Assembly (NCBI GenBank): GCA_965657085.1 | Contig: CBFHND010000002.1 | Coordinates: 62,001 to 126,000 of the forward strand | DNA: 64,000 bases | Reading direction: 5' to 3' | Source: CBFHND01 sp965657085 | GTDB taxonomy: Bacteria > Pseudomonadota > Alphaproteobacteria > Rhodobacterales > Rhodobacteraceae | In this document: positions 53,252-62,425 of the stretch, in pieces | How positions within the stretch are numbered: the stretch's first letter is position 1 | How the letters are laid out: every line of letters starts with the position of its first letter | Program-made: the position numbers and the translations under genes | The notes under the pieces: model-generated | What the model was told of the DNA's origin: nothing | The model's database searches: none | Seen by the model: only the letters and a program-made list of their open reading frames with translations

Positions 53252-54071
53252 GCAAAAGCTCGTTGATGCTGGTCTTGGACCGCGTCTGCGCATCGACCTT
53301 TTTGACGATGACCGCGCAATAGAGGTTCACGTTGTTCTTCGAAGGCATCGAGCCGGCAACAACAACCGACCCGGCGGGCACTTCGCCGTACATGACTTCG
53401 CCGGTTTCACGGTCCACGATCTTTGTGGACTGGCCGATGAAAACGCCCATGCCCAGAACCGAACCTTCGCGCACGATGCACCCTTCGACAACTTCGGAAC
53501 GGGCCCCGATAAAGCAGTTGTCTTCGATGATCGTTGGCCCTGCCTGCATGGGTTCAAGAACACCGCCAATGCCGACACCACCGGACAGGTGCACATTCTT
53601 GCCGATCTGTGCGCAGCTTCCAACGGTCGCCCAGGTGTCGACCATCGTGCCTTCGTCAACATATGCGCCAAGGTTCACGAACGAAGGCATCAGAACCACG
53701 CCCGGTGCGATGAATGCGGATTTGCGCACCACGCAGTTGGGAACAGCCCTGAAACCTGCGGCCTTCCACTGATTGTCATCCCAGCCCTTGAACTTGCTGT
53801 CCACCTTGTCCCACCAGCCGCCGCCTTGCGGTCCGCCGTCGTGCTGTTCCATATCCTTGATGCGAAAGCCCAGAAGAACCGCTTTCTTGGCCCACTGGTT
53901 GACATGCCACGTACCGTCATCGCCGCGTTCAGCCACGCGAAGTGCCCCACTGTCGAGAGCATTCAAAGTATCTTCGATCGCATCCCGTGTCTCACCGGTG
54001 GTGGCAGGCGAAATACCGTCCCGTGCGTCCCAGGCGGCTTCGATGGCTGTTTCAAGCTGTGCGTTCGACAT
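53244..54071 (-). CDS. dapD: Tetrahydrodipicolinate N-succinyltransferase
   Basis: 275 residues, left-handed beta-helix (hexapeptide) enzyme. FIAPGVVLMPSFVNLGAYVD, GVGIGGVLEPMQAGPTIIED and IGARSEVVEGCIVREGSVLG are DapD repeats. It uses succinyl-CoA to start the succinylase branch of lysine/diaminopimelate synthesis; dapE is at 47685-48830. Confidence 0.95.
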   Translation of the reverse strand: MSNAQLETAIEAAWDARDGISPATTGETRDAIEDTLNALDSGALRVAERGDDGTWHVNQWAKKAVLLGFRIKDMEQHDGGPQGGGWWDKVDSKFKGWDDNQWKAAGFRAVPNCVVRKSAFIAPGVVLMPSFVNLGAYVDEGTMVDTWATVGSCAQIGKNVHLSGGVGIGGVLEPMQAGPTIIEDNCFIGARSEVVEGCIVREGSVLGMGVFIGQSTKIVDRETGEVMYGEVPAGSVVVAGSMPSKNNVNLYCAVIVKKVDAQTRSKTSINELLRD

Positions 54072-54194
54072 CTGTCAGACTCCCCAAAATGTTGCAGCGC
54101 TTAGACAACAATCGTGGGGCCAGTGCAATCACATCTGGGCAGCCTGCCCGCTTCGCGATAGGTCTGAACCAACACCCGAGCAAAGGACGCCAAG

Positions 54195-55037
54195 ATGAAA
54201 GACGAACGCCACAGCCGCTTCCGCGATGCGCACACCGATCGCACAACCGCCCAGGAGGTGCCGGACACGCCACAAACGCGCGCGCCAGCCTATCGGTTGG
54301 CCTTTGCCGACGACGAATTTCTGTGCCGGAACGAACTGCGACCTGTACGGCTTCAGCTGGAGCTGCTGAAGCCGCAAATGATCCTTGATGAAGCGGGGAT
54401 CGAAAGCACGATTGTCCTGTTCGGCGGCGCACGCATTCCAGCCCCCGCCAACAAGGAAAGCGCGCGGACCAAAACCTTGGCCGACCTGTCACACTTCTAT
54501 GATGTCGCGCGCGAATTTGCACATTTGATGACGGTCAAATCTCTGGCCAGCAAGGGCCGCGAAAATGTTGTGGCCACTGGCGGCGGACCGGGTGTTATGG
54601 AAGCAGGCAACCGCGGTGCACAAGATGCCGGTGGCGCCTCCATCGGCCTGAACATCGTCTTGCCCCACGAACAGGCGCCCAACGAATACGTGACGCCGGA
54701 CTTGTGCTTCAACTTCCACTACTTCGCCATTCGCAAGATGCACTTCCTGATGCGGGCGCGGGCCATTTGCGTCTTTCCCGGCGGCTTTGGCACTCTGGAC
54801 GAGATGTTTGAATCCCTGACGCTCATTCAGACAGGGCGGATGCAACGCGTGCCGTTCTTGCTGTTCGGGCGCGCGTTCTGGGAAAAGATCATCAACTGGG
54901 ATGCGTTGTCAGAGGCAGGCACGATCTCGGCCGAGGATCTGGATCTGTTCCGCTTTGTCGAAACAGCAGAAGAGGCTGTTGATATCATCGACAATTGGGA
55001 ACCGGCACCGGCGCGTGATGAAGTGCCCGGCAGATAG
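54195..55037 (+). CDS. LOG-family (TIGR00730) Rossmann-fold protein
   Basis: 280 residues. The motifs GGGPGVMEAGNRGAQDAG (about 135-152) and PGGFGTLDEMFE (about 194-205) are those of LOG phosphoribohydrolases, which release free bases from nucleoside monophosphates. The long N-terminus (about 70 residues) is typical of type II members. Precise substrate is unknown. Divergent from dapD. Confidence 0.85.
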   Translation: MKDERHSRFRDAHTDRTTAQEVPDTPQTRAPAYRLAFADDEFLCRNELRPVRLQLELLKPQMILDEAGIESTIVLFGGARIPAPANKESARTKTLADLSHFYDVAREFAHLMTVKSLASKGRENVVATGGGPGVMEAGNRGAQDAGGASIGLNIVLPHEQAPNEYVTPDLCFNFHYFAIRKMHFLMRARAICVFPGGFGTLDEMFESLTLIQTGRMQRVPFLLFGRAFWEKIINWDALSEAGTISAEDLDLFRFVETAEEAVDIIDNWEPAPARDEVPGR

Positions 55038-55074
55038 CCAAAGCCAAAGTCTTGGCCCAAGTGATTTCCCGTCG

Positions 55075-55093
55075 AGCATCAAAACCTGATGCT
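55075..55093 (+). terminator. Weak stem-loop after the LOG-family gene
   Basis: AGCATCA-AAACC-TGATGCT is a perfect seven-base stem 38 bases beyond the stop, but no T-run follows, so termination is uncertain. Confidence 0.35.
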
Positions 55094-55230
55094 ATGTTGG
55101 ACGTGCATTTCCGAAGGGAAAGCGGACGCGTTTGACGCGGCCGCACAAGTCGCAACACTCACCCAAGCAAATTACGGGTCTGGCTGCGCTGATCGGCACC
55201 TTCCGACCAGCCAAACCTGCTGAACGCGGC

Positions 55231-55443
55231 TTATGCGCTCAGTTCAGCGGGCAATTCACAGATTTCGATATGGTGGGGAAGGGTTTCCAGAACTTCACCT
55301 GCATCGGTTTCCCGGATGCCATAGCCATACCCGGCCAGACGATGTTTCCATTCCCGCTTTGACAATGCCTTGGCGCGTTCACCAACAACCAGGTCAATAA
55401 TCTGGGCTGTTACCAGCGGGTCCTGCTTTACGATAATAGTCAT
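55231..55443 (-). CDS. Small hypothetical protein, 70 residues
   Basis: The ATG at 55443 follows AAGGAG at good spacing, which supports a real small gene. The product starts MTIIVKQDPLVTAQIIDLVV and has a mid segment KREWKHRLAGYGYGIRETDA. Basic middle, acidic C-terminus, no signal peptide or membrane helix. No family recognised. It stands alone between the LOG gene and rlmN. Confidence 0.6.
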   Translation of the reverse strand: MTIIVKQDPLVTAQIIDLVVGERAKALSKREWKHRLAGYGYGIRETDAGEVLETLPHHIEICELPAELSA

Positions 55444-55564
55444 TTTGTTGCTCCTTCGGACAAATCGATAAGAGCGGTATGACGAAGCGACATGACCTCA
55501 ATCGTTCACCAATAAGAAATCATTGCGGCAATTGTGGCCATTCTGGAGACAATCACAGCGGGAA

Positions 55565-56749
55565 TTACCCCTGCGCGACGCCTGCTTCTGCTTCGATCTG
55601 GCGGCGTGATTTACGCGCCCGTTCGGTGGCAGACTTCAATTGACCACAGGCGGCCATGATATCCTCGCCCCGGGGGGTGCGAATGGGGCTGGCGTACCCT
55701 GCCTTGTAAACGATGTCGGCAAAGGCCCGGATGCGGTTGTTCGAACTGCGCGTGTAAGGTGCGCCGGGCCATTCGTTGAAGGGGATCAGGTTGATCTTGG
55801 CTGGAATACCCTCGATCAGATCGATCAACCGGCGTGCATCCTCATCGCTGTCATTCACACCGTTCAGCATCACGTATTCAAAGGTGATCCGTTCCGAATT
55901 CCGCCCGCGGGGATAGGCGCGCAACGCCTCCAGCAGTGTTTCGATGTTCCAGCGTTTGTTGATCGGCACCAGCTTGTCGCGCACATCGTCGGTCGTGGCG
56001 TGAAAGGACACCGCCAACTGGCACCCGATCTCGTTTGCCGTGCGCTCAATCTCGGGCACAACGCCAGACGTCGAAAGGGTGATCCGACGGCGCGACAGTT
56101 GAATGCCTTCTTCGTCCATCGCGATTTTCATCGCGTCCCGCACGTTTTCGAAATTATAGAGCGGCTCACCCATACCCATCAGCACGATGTTGGACAGCAA
56201 CCGGGTTTCATCCTTCGGCGCGCCCGGCACCGGCCATTCCTCAAGATCGTCGCGGGCCATCATCACCTGACCGATGATTTCGCCTGCGGTCAGGTTCCGC
56301 ACCAGCTTTTGAGTGCCCGTGTGACAGAAGGAACAGGTCAGCGTGCAGCCGACTTGGGATGAAATGCACAGGGTGCCGCGTCCCTCTTCGGGGATGTACA
56401 CGACCTCGACCTCGTGGCCGCCCGCAATCCGCACCAGATACTTGCGCGTGCCGTCTTCACTGACCTGCTTGCTGACCACCTCGGGAATTTCGATCACGAA
56501 ATGATCGGCCAATTGGGCGCGGTAGGCCTTGGCCAGGTTGGTCATCGAGGCAAAGTCACGGACACCCCACTGATAGATCCACTGCCAGATTTGCCCAACG
56601 CGCATCTTGGCCTGCTTTTCCGGTGTCCCCATCGCAATCAGGGCATCGCGCATTGCCGGGCGGGTCAACCCCACAAGGTTCACAGGCCCCTCCGGCAATT
56701 TGCGGGGGATCGTCATGACGTCCTGGGTGATCGGCGCATCGGCAGACAT
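55565..56749 (-). CDS. rlmN: 23S rRNA/tRNA adenine-C2 methyltransferase RlmN
   Basis: 394 residues. The radical-SAM cluster motif is in QVGCTLTCSFCHTGTQKLVR (CxxxCxxC, about 135-142); the C-terminal Cys that becomes methylated is in DIMAACGQLKS. VLMGMGEPLYNFENV is also diagnostic. It methylates A2503 of 23S rRNA and A37 of some tRNAs. Confidence 0.95.
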   Translation of the reverse strand: MSADAPITQDVMTIPRKLPEGPVNLVGLTRPAMRDALIAMGTPEKQAKMRVGQIWQWIYQWGVRDFASMTNLAKAYRAQLADHFVIEIPEVVSKQVSEDGTRKYLVRIAGGHEVEVVYIPEEGRGTLCISSQVGCTLTCSFCHTGTQKLVRNLTAGEIIGQVMMARDDLEEWPVPGAPKDETRLLSNIVLMGMGEPLYNFENVRDAMKIAMDEEGIQLSRRRITLSTSGVVPEIERTANEIGCQLAVSFHATTDDVRDKLVPINKRWNIETLLEALRAYPRGRNSERITFEYVMLNGVNDSDEDARRLIDLIEGIPAKINLIPFNEWPGAPYTRSSNNRIRAFADIVYKAGYASPIRTPRGEDIMAACGQLKSATERARKSRRQIEAEAGVAQG

Positions 56750-56829
56750 GGAATTAGGCTCCGGCTGGGGTGATGCGCCTCTATATAGGAAAGCGGTTCA
56801 GGATCAAAAGGATTCGCGCTGCGGCAAAA

Positions 56830-57360
56830 TCAGTTTCCGCAGCGTTTTTCGGCCTCTTCCACGGCCGCGGTGAACCCCAGCAGCGAAAAGGTATCCTTGG
56901 TGGTTGTACCACGTCCCGAAACGCCGGTGACGATCGCGTTCGCGCCGCGTTTCATTGCGGTCACGATCTTTGCATCATCCGCAACGGTCGCGGGCCACGC
57001 CCATTCGCCTTCGGTGAACAGTTCAAATTCAGTGCCGCCAATGTTCAGGTTCACGGTGCTGCCGCTGGCAAAAGGATAGCCGCCAGTGAAAGCAACCGTA
57101 CCCTTGGCCCCGGCACTGGGGCGGTAGAATACCATCAACAAAATCTGGCTGCGCGTTGCCGCAACGACGCGCCCATCGCGTGTGTTCACGGTTTCCTTGG
57201 GCGTTGAAACACCCCAGCATTCTGTCGGATTGTCTTCTACAAAGACGCTCCAGTCTGTTTTGGCCGCCACGCGGTTTGTGCTTTGGCTCTGCGCCATGGC
57301 TCCGGTTGCAACCAGCGCACACATGCCAGCCGCCAATCCGAACGTCGTCTTAAATCCCAT
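56830..57360 (-). CDS. IalB-like (invasion-associated locus B) protein
   Basis: 176 residues from the ATG at 57360 after GGAGG. Signal peptide MGFKTTFGLAAGMCALVATGAMA, then TDWSVFVEDNPTECWGVSTP and a repeated beta pattern with a C-terminal Cys (RCGN), as in the IalB family common in alphaproteobacteria. Probably periplasmic; function is not established in free-living bacteria. Confidence 0.78.
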   Translation of the reverse strand: MGFKTTFGLAAGMCALVATGAMAQSQSTNRVAAKTDWSVFVEDNPTECWGVSTPKETVNTRDGRVVAATRSQILLMVFYRPSAGAKGTVAFTGGYPFASGSTVNLNIGGTEFELFTEGEWAWPATVADDAKIVTAMKRGANAIVTGVSGRGTTTKDTFSLLGFTAAVEEAEKRCGN

Positions 57361-57535
57361 CTGTCCAGCCTCCAGACTGTCCTTGACCTCAATACAGTGG
57401 CACCTGTCGGCGGTCCTTTGCTTGGACCATCTCTTGCAAGTGCCTTGTTTCTTCTCGACAAGAAGCACATTAGCGCGAAACGCGCGATGGGCGAAACCTC
57501 AATTGGCAGGATTTCGCCAAGTTGTGAGGGAAAAT

Positions 57536-58516
57536 ATGACGAAACCTGTCCCGATGGCGGAAATCTGGCGTGGGCCATTCCTTGAAAGTGTTCACACCGG
57601 TCACGCCGTCGTGTGCGATGACACGGGCCAGATTGTCGAATCCTGGGGTGATCCGCACGCGATTGTCCTGCCGCGCAGTTCGTCAAAGATGATCCAGGGC
57701 TTGCCCCTGATCGAAAGCGGAGCAGCCGATGCCTACGGCCTGACCACCGAACATCTGGCACTGGCCTGCGCGTCGCATCAAGGTGCCGCGATCCATACGG
57801 ATCGGGTCAATACATGGCTGAAACACATCGGGCGACAAGATGATGATTTCCGCTGTGGACCGCAGACCCCCGGTGACGATGACGCGCGAAATGCGCTGAT
57901 CCGCGCGTTCGAGGAACCGTGCCAGGTGCACAACAACTGTTCGGGTAAACACTGCGGATTCCTGACCCTGAACAAGCACATCAAGGGCGGTCCAGAATAC
58001 ATCGATCCAGATCACCCGGTCCAACGCGCCTGTCTCGAAGCGTTCGAGCGTACGACCGGCGAAACCAGCCCCGGCTTTGGCATCGACGGGTGCAGTGCGC
58101 CCAATCACGCGTCGACACTGCATGGCATGGCCCGCGCCATGGCCCATTTCGCCGCAGCCCCTGCAGGAAGTGCCGAGGAACGCTTGCGTTCTGCAATGAT
58201 GCTACATCCCGAACTGGTGGCCGGAGAGGGGCGCGCCTGTACCAATCTGATGCGCGCAATGAAGGGCAAGGTGGCGATCAAGACCGGGGCCGAGGCGTTC
58301 TTTGTCGCCATCCTGCCGGAACAGAAGATGGGCGTGGCGCTCAAGATCACCGATGGCACGACGCGGGCCAGCGAATGCGCGATTGCCGCGATCCTGGTCA
58401 AACTCGGCGTGTTAGAGCCACATCACCCCGAAACGCTGAAGTATCTGAACGCACCCATAAAAAACTGGCGCGGCGTCGAGACCGGGACACAGCGCGCGGC
58501 ACCTCCGTTGATCTGA
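57536..58516 (+). CDS. L-asparaginase II (Rhizobium etli type)
   Basis: 326 residues from the ATG at 57536. PRSSSKMIQGLPLIESGAAD (about 46-65) carries the SxxK catalytic pair of the ReAII family; CASHQGAAIHTDRV and HNNCSGKHCGFL hold the conserved Ser, Cys and Lys. It hydrolyses asparagine to aspartate and ammonia. Unrelated to the threonine-nucleophile E. coli enzymes. Converges with serB with three bases between. Confidence 0.87.
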   Translation: MTKPVPMAEIWRGPFLESVHTGHAVVCDDTGQIVESWGDPHAIVLPRSSSKMIQGLPLIESGAADAYGLTTEHLALACASHQGAAIHTDRVNTWLKHIGRQDDDFRCGPQTPGDDDARNALIRAFEEPCQVHNNCSGKHCGFLTLNKHIKGGPEYIDPDHPVQRACLEAFERTTGETSPGFGIDGCSAPNHASTLHGMARAMAHFAAAPAGSAEERLRSAMMLHPELVAGEGRACTNLMRAMKGKVAIKTGAEAFFVAILPEQKMGVALKITDGTTRASECAIAAILVKLGVLEPHHPETLKYLNAPIKNWRGVETGTQRAAPPLI

Positions 58517-58519
58517 GCG

Positions 58520-59395
58520 CTACACAACGAACTCAGATTTGGCGTAGCCTTGCAGATACAGCAAAGCTGTCAGATCGCCGTGGTTGATACGCACCTCGCA
58601 TTGTGCGGCCACGGACGGTTTGGCATGCAGCGCCACACCCGTACCTGCAAGATGCAGCATACCCAGATCGTTGGCCCCATCGCCAACAGCAATCACATCC
58701 TGCGGTGTCAGACCCAGGCGGGTTGAAATCTCGCCCAGCGCATCGACCTTGGCCTGTTTGCCCAGAATGGGCATCCCGACATGACCCGTCAGACACCCGT
58801 TTTCGACACTCAAGGTATTGGCCCGGTTTTCGTCGAACCCAAGGTGCGTGGCCACGGCAGACGTAAAGGCCGTAAACCCGCCAGACACCAATGCAGCATG
58901 TGCGCCGTTGGCCTTCATCGTCGCCAACAGGGTCGCACCGCCGGGCATGTAAGTGATCCGCTCGGCCAACACCTGATCGATCACGGCAGCGTCCAGACCC
59001 CTGAGCAGGCCAACGCGCTCAAGCAATGCGCCTTCAAAGTCCAGCTCTCCGTTCATCGCGCGGGCGGTGATGTCCTTCACCCGGTCCCCGACACCGGCCA
59101 CATCGGCCAATTCGTCTATGCATTCCTGTTCGATCATGGTGCTGTCCATATCGGCCAACAGCATTTTCTTTGCCCGCCCAGCGACAGGCTGAACGATCAG
59201 ATCGACGCCAAGCGTTTGCAGATCATCCCATACGTCCCATTGGTTTTCCGGCTTGGTCGGAATCGAAAATTCCGCGGCTTCATCCGGGGACAGCCAAACC
59301 GCATCACCCCCGCCCCAGGCATTGCGCAGCGCTTCGACCAGCGCGGGATCAAGGCCACCGGGCTTTGCGATCAAGGTGCATACCAATTCGTTCAT
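58520..59395 (-). CDS. serB: Phosphoserine phosphatase SerB
   Basis: 291 residues from the ATG at 59395. HAD motifs: LLADMDSTMIEQECIDE (nucleophile Asp), ALVSGGFTAF (motif II) and AVGDGANDLGML (motif III). N-terminal about 75 residues form an ACT-like domain. Last step of serine synthesis. Divergent from serC. Confidence 0.93.
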   Translation of the reverse strand: MNELVCTLIAKPGGLDPALVEALRNAWGGGDAVWLSPDEAAEFSIPTKPENQWDVWDDLQTLGVDLIVQPVAGRAKKMLLADMDSTMIEQECIDELADVAGVGDRVKDITARAMNGELDFEGALLERVGLLRGLDAAVIDQVLAERITYMPGGATLLATMKANGAHAALVSGGFTAFTSAVATHLGFDENRANTLSVENGCLTGHVGMPILGKQAKVDALGEISTRLGLTPQDVIAVGDGANDLGMLHLAGTGVALHAKPSVAAQCEVRINHGDLTALLYLQGYAKSEFVV

Positions 59396-59474
59396 GTTTC
59401 CGATCCGCTCCAGCCATGTCGCAAAAAGACATCCAAGCGGCGCTATAGCCACGTTTTTCCGGTTGTACCACCCA

Positions 59475-59537
59475 GCCCGCGCGCGTAACTTGGTCCGTGG
59501 GACACCCTTCCCCAACGAAGGGCGTATATCTGTAAGG
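59475..59537 (+). ncRNA. Candidate serC leader RNA
   Basis: The 5' region before serC can form GGTCC/GGACACC (around 59492-59507) and CCCTTC-N6-GAAGGG (59506-59523), ending just before the ribosome-binding site. A conserved serC leader motif is described in alphaproteobacteria; matching here is by position and structure only, not by a covariance search. Confidence 0.4.
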
Positions 59538-59546
59538 ATAACAGCA

Positions 59547-60689
59547 ATGACGATCGAACAACCGGCAACGCGGCCGGCCAATCCGCGTTTTTCTTCTGGC
59601 CCCTGCGCCAAACCCCCCACACATGATCTGACGAAACTGGCCGACGCACCACTGGGTCGCTCGCACCGCGCAGCCGTCGGCAAGGCCAGGCTGAAGGCAG
59701 CGATCGAGGAAACGCGCGAGATCCTCGGCGTGCCTGCGGATTACAAGATCGGCATCGTACCTGCCTCCGACACCGGCGCCTACGAGATGGCGATGTGGTC
59801 GCTTTTGGGCGAACGCCCTGCCGAGATGGTGGCATGGGAATCCTTCGGCGCAGGCTGGGTGACGGATGTCGCCAAACAGCTGCGTATCGAACACACGGTC
59901 CATACTGCGGACTACGGCGAAATCGTCGACATGGCGGCGCTGAACTACGACAACGACGTTTGCTTTACCTGGAACGGCACAACTTCGGGTGTGCGCATGC
60001 CAAACGGCGACGCGATCCCGGCAGATCGCGCGGGCCTGACCCTGTGCGACGCGACCTCGGCGGCTTTTGCGATGGACCTGCCGTGGGACAAACTGGATGT
60101 GACCACGTTCAGCTGGCAAAAGGTTCTGGGCGGTGAGGCCGCGCACGGCATGCTGATCCTCAGCCCGCGCGCAGTTGAACGGCTCGAAACCTACACGCCC
60201 GCATGGCCCCTGCCCAAGATTTTCCGCCTGACCAAAGGCGGCAAGCTGATCGAAGGTGTTTTCCGTGGCGAAACCATCAACACGCCATCGATGCTGGCGG
60301 TCGAGGATTGCCTCTTCGCGCTCGACTGGGCGCGTTCGGTCGGTGGGCTGAATGGTCTGATCGCGCGTGCGGATGCCAACACGGCGGCGATCACCGATTT
60401 CGTCGCAGAGCATGACTGGATCGACTTTCTGGCGACGGACCCGGCCACGCGGTCGAACACCTCCGTCTGTCTGAAATTTACCGATGACCGGATCACGGAT
60501 GGCGCGGCCTTTGCCAAGGCTGTGGCCGGGCGTCTGGCGGATGCCGATGTGGCGCTTGATATCGGGGCCTACCGCGATGCCCCTCCGGGCTTGCGCATCT
60601 GGTGCGGTGGTACGGTCGAAACCTCTGACATCGCGGCGATGTTGCCGTGGCTGGCCTGGGCGTTCGAATCCGAGATCGCAGCGCAGTAA
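59547..60689 (+). CDS. serC: Phosphoserine aminotransferase SerC
   Basis: 380 residues from the ATG at 59547, with TAAGGA upstream. NPRFSSGPCAKPP (12-24) starts the protein; TFSWQKVLGGEAAHGML carries the PLP lysine. It converts phosphohydroxypyruvate plus glutamate to phosphoserine. Same operon as serA, 69 bases upstream. Longer upstream readings overlap serB and are rejected. Confidence 0.94.
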   Translation: MTIEQPATRPANPRFSSGPCAKPPTHDLTKLADAPLGRSHRAAVGKARLKAAIEETREILGVPADYKIGIVPASDTGAYEMAMWSLLGERPAEMVAWESFGAGWVTDVAKQLRIEHTVHTADYGEIVDMAALNYDNDVCFTWNGTTSGVRMPNGDAIPADRAGLTLCDATSAAFAMDLPWDKLDVTTFSWQKVLGGEAAHGMLILSPRAVERLETYTPAWPLPKIFRLTKGGKLIEGVFRGETINTPSMLAVEDCLFALDWARSVGGLNGLIARADANTAAITDFVAEHDWIDFLATDPATRSNTSVCLKFTDDRITDGAAFAKAVAGRLADADVALDIGAYRDAPPGLRIWCGGTVETSDIAAMLPWLAWAFESEIAAQ

Positions 60690-60714
60690 CCGCCTTCCCA
60701 ATCTTCCCCTGTAA

Positions 60715-60733
60715 GGCGGGCGTGACGCCCGCC
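60715..60733 (+). promoter_or_regulatory. Stem-loop between serC and serA
   Basis: GGCGGGCG-TGA-CGCCCGCC is a perfect eight-base GC stem, 11 bases before the serA ribosome-binding site. No T-run, so it is more likely a translational or mRNA-processing element than a terminator. Confidence 0.4.
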
Positions 60734-60758
60734 ACCCGACCTAAAAAGGACCAAGCAC

Positions 60759-62354
60759 ATGGCCCCCAAAGTACTCGTTTCCGACAAACTCAGCGAAACC
60801 GCCGTTCAGATTTTCCGCGATCGCGGCATCGAAGTGGATTTCGAACCCGATCTGGGCAAGGACAAGGATCGCCTCGCCGAAGTGATCGGCAAATATGATG
60901 GTCTGGCCATCCGGTCCGCCACCAAGGTAACCGAGAAAATCCTCGCCGCCGCTGAAAACCTCAAGGTCATCGGGCGCGCCGGGATCGGCACCGATAATAT
61001 CGACAAGGATGCGGCATCGAAAAAAGGTGTGATCGTGATGAACACGCCTTTCGGCAACATGATCACCACCGCAGAACATGCCATCGCAATGATGTTCGCC
61101 GTGGCCCGCCAAATTCCCGAAGCCAGCGCATCGACACATGCGGGCAAATGGGAAAAGTCCAAGTTCATGGGCGTCGAACTGACCGGCAAGACGCTCGGTG
61201 TCATCGGCGCGGGCAACATCGGCGGTATCGTCTGTGACCGTGCGCGCGGCCTCAAGATGAAGGTGTTGGCCTTCGACCCTTACCTGGGTCAGGAAAAGGC
61301 CGACAAGATGGGCGTTGAAAAGGTCGAACTGGACGATCTTCTGAAGCGGGCCGACTTTATCACTTTGCACGTTCCAAAGACCGATCAAACCGCGGGCATG
61401 ATCGACGCGGATGCGATTGCCAAGATGAAGAAGGGCGTGCGGATCATCAACTGCGCACGCGGCGGTCTGGTGGACGAAAACGCGCTCGCTGATGCGCTGA
61501 AATCGGGCCACGTGGCGGGCGCGGCCTTTGACGTCTTTGCCGAGGAACCGGCCAAGGAAAACGTGCTGTTCAACCTGCCCAATGTCGTATGCACCCCGCA
61601 CCTTGGCGCGGCAACGACCGAGGCGCAGGAAAACGTGGCGCTTCAAGTGGCCGAACAGATGTCGAACTATCTGCTGACGGGCGCCGTTGAAAACGCGCTC
61701 AACATGCCGTCCGTTACCGCCGAAGAGGCCAAGGTCATGGGGCCATGGGTCAATCTCGCCGGGCATCTGGGCAGCTTCATCGGCCAGATGACGGATGAAC
61801 CGATCAAGGCGATCAATATACTTTACGATGGCTCCGTGGCGTCGATGAACCTCGACGCGCTGAACTGCGGTGTCGTGGCGGGCATCATGAAGAAGGCCAA
61901 CCCGGACGTGAACATGGTCAGCGCGCCGGTCATTGCCAAGGAACGTGGCATTCAGATCAGCACCACCAATCAGGACAAGTCGGGTGCATTCGAGGGCTAT
62001 ATCAAGGTCACCGTGGTCACGGACAAACGTGAACGGTCGGTCGCGGGCACCGTGTTCAGCGATGGCAAGCCGCGGTTTATCCAGATCAAGGGCATCAACA
62101 TCGACGCCGAGATCGGGGCGAACATGCTCTATACCACCAACGAAGACGTGCCGGGCATCATCGGTCTTTTGGGCAACACCATGGGCAAGAACGGCGTGAA
62201 CATCGCCAACTTTACCCTTGGCCGTGCCGAAGTGGGCGGCGAGGCGATTGCGCTTTTGTACGTGGATGATCCGATTGCGCCGGACGTTCTGAAGACGCTG
62301 GAAGGCACGGGCATGTTCACGCAGGTGAAACCGCTGGAATTCGACGTGGCCTAA
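60759..62354 (+). CDS. serA: D-3-phosphoglycerate dehydrogenase SerA
   Basis: 531 residues. NAD-binding GAGNIGGIVCDRARGLKMKV (about 150-170), catalytic Arg in NCARGGLVDENAL and catalytic His in TPHLGAATTEAQ. The long form: an intervening domain (about 320-450) and a C-terminal ACT domain (NIDAEIGANMLYTTNEDVPG), where serine may inhibit. First committed step of serine synthesis. Confidence 0.96.
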   Translation: MAPKVLVSDKLSETAVQIFRDRGIEVDFEPDLGKDKDRLAEVIGKYDGLAIRSATKVTEKILAAAENLKVIGRAGIGTDNIDKDAASKKGVIVMNTPFGNMITTAEHAIAMMFAVARQIPEASASTHAGKWEKSKFMGVELTGKTLGVIGAGNIGGIVCDRARGLKMKVLAFDPYLGQEKADKMGVEKVELDDLLKRADFITLHVPKTDQTAGMIDADAIAKMKKGVRIINCARGGLVDENALADALKSGHVAGAAFDVFAEEPAKENVLFNLPNVVCTPHLGAATTEAQENVALQVAEQMSNYLLTGAVENALNMPSVTAEEAKVMGPWVNLAGHLGSFIGQMTDEPIKAINILYDGSVASMNLDALNCGVVAGIMKKANPDVNMVSAPVIAKERGIQISTTNQDKSGAFEGYIKVTVVTDKRERSVAGTVFSDGKPRFIQIKGINIDAEIGANMLYTTNEDVPGIIGLLGNTMGKNGVNIANFTLGRAEVGGEAIALLYVDDPIAPDVLKTLEGTGMFTQVKPLEFDVA

Positions 62355-62381
62355 CCCCGCCCAAAGCGCTAGGACTGGATC

Positions 62382-62410
62382 AACACCGCCCTCAACGGGC
62401 GGTGTTTTTT
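62382..62410 (+). terminator. Factor-independent terminator after serA
   Basis: AACACCGCCC-TCAAC-GGGCGGTGTT followed by a T-run; a strong stem 27 bases after the serA stop. It also precedes the phosphatase gene. Confidence 0.85.
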
Positions 62411-62425
62411 GCAACGGAGGGCGCG

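Noticed and set aside
59349..60701. 450-codon open frame antisense to serC
   Set aside because: Shadow of serC; the product is Arg/His-rich with no domain.
60741..62414. 557-codon open frame antisense to serA
   Set aside because: It mirrors the intact serA gene, has no recognisable domain and shows the codon-phase pattern typical of antisense frames in GC-rich genes.
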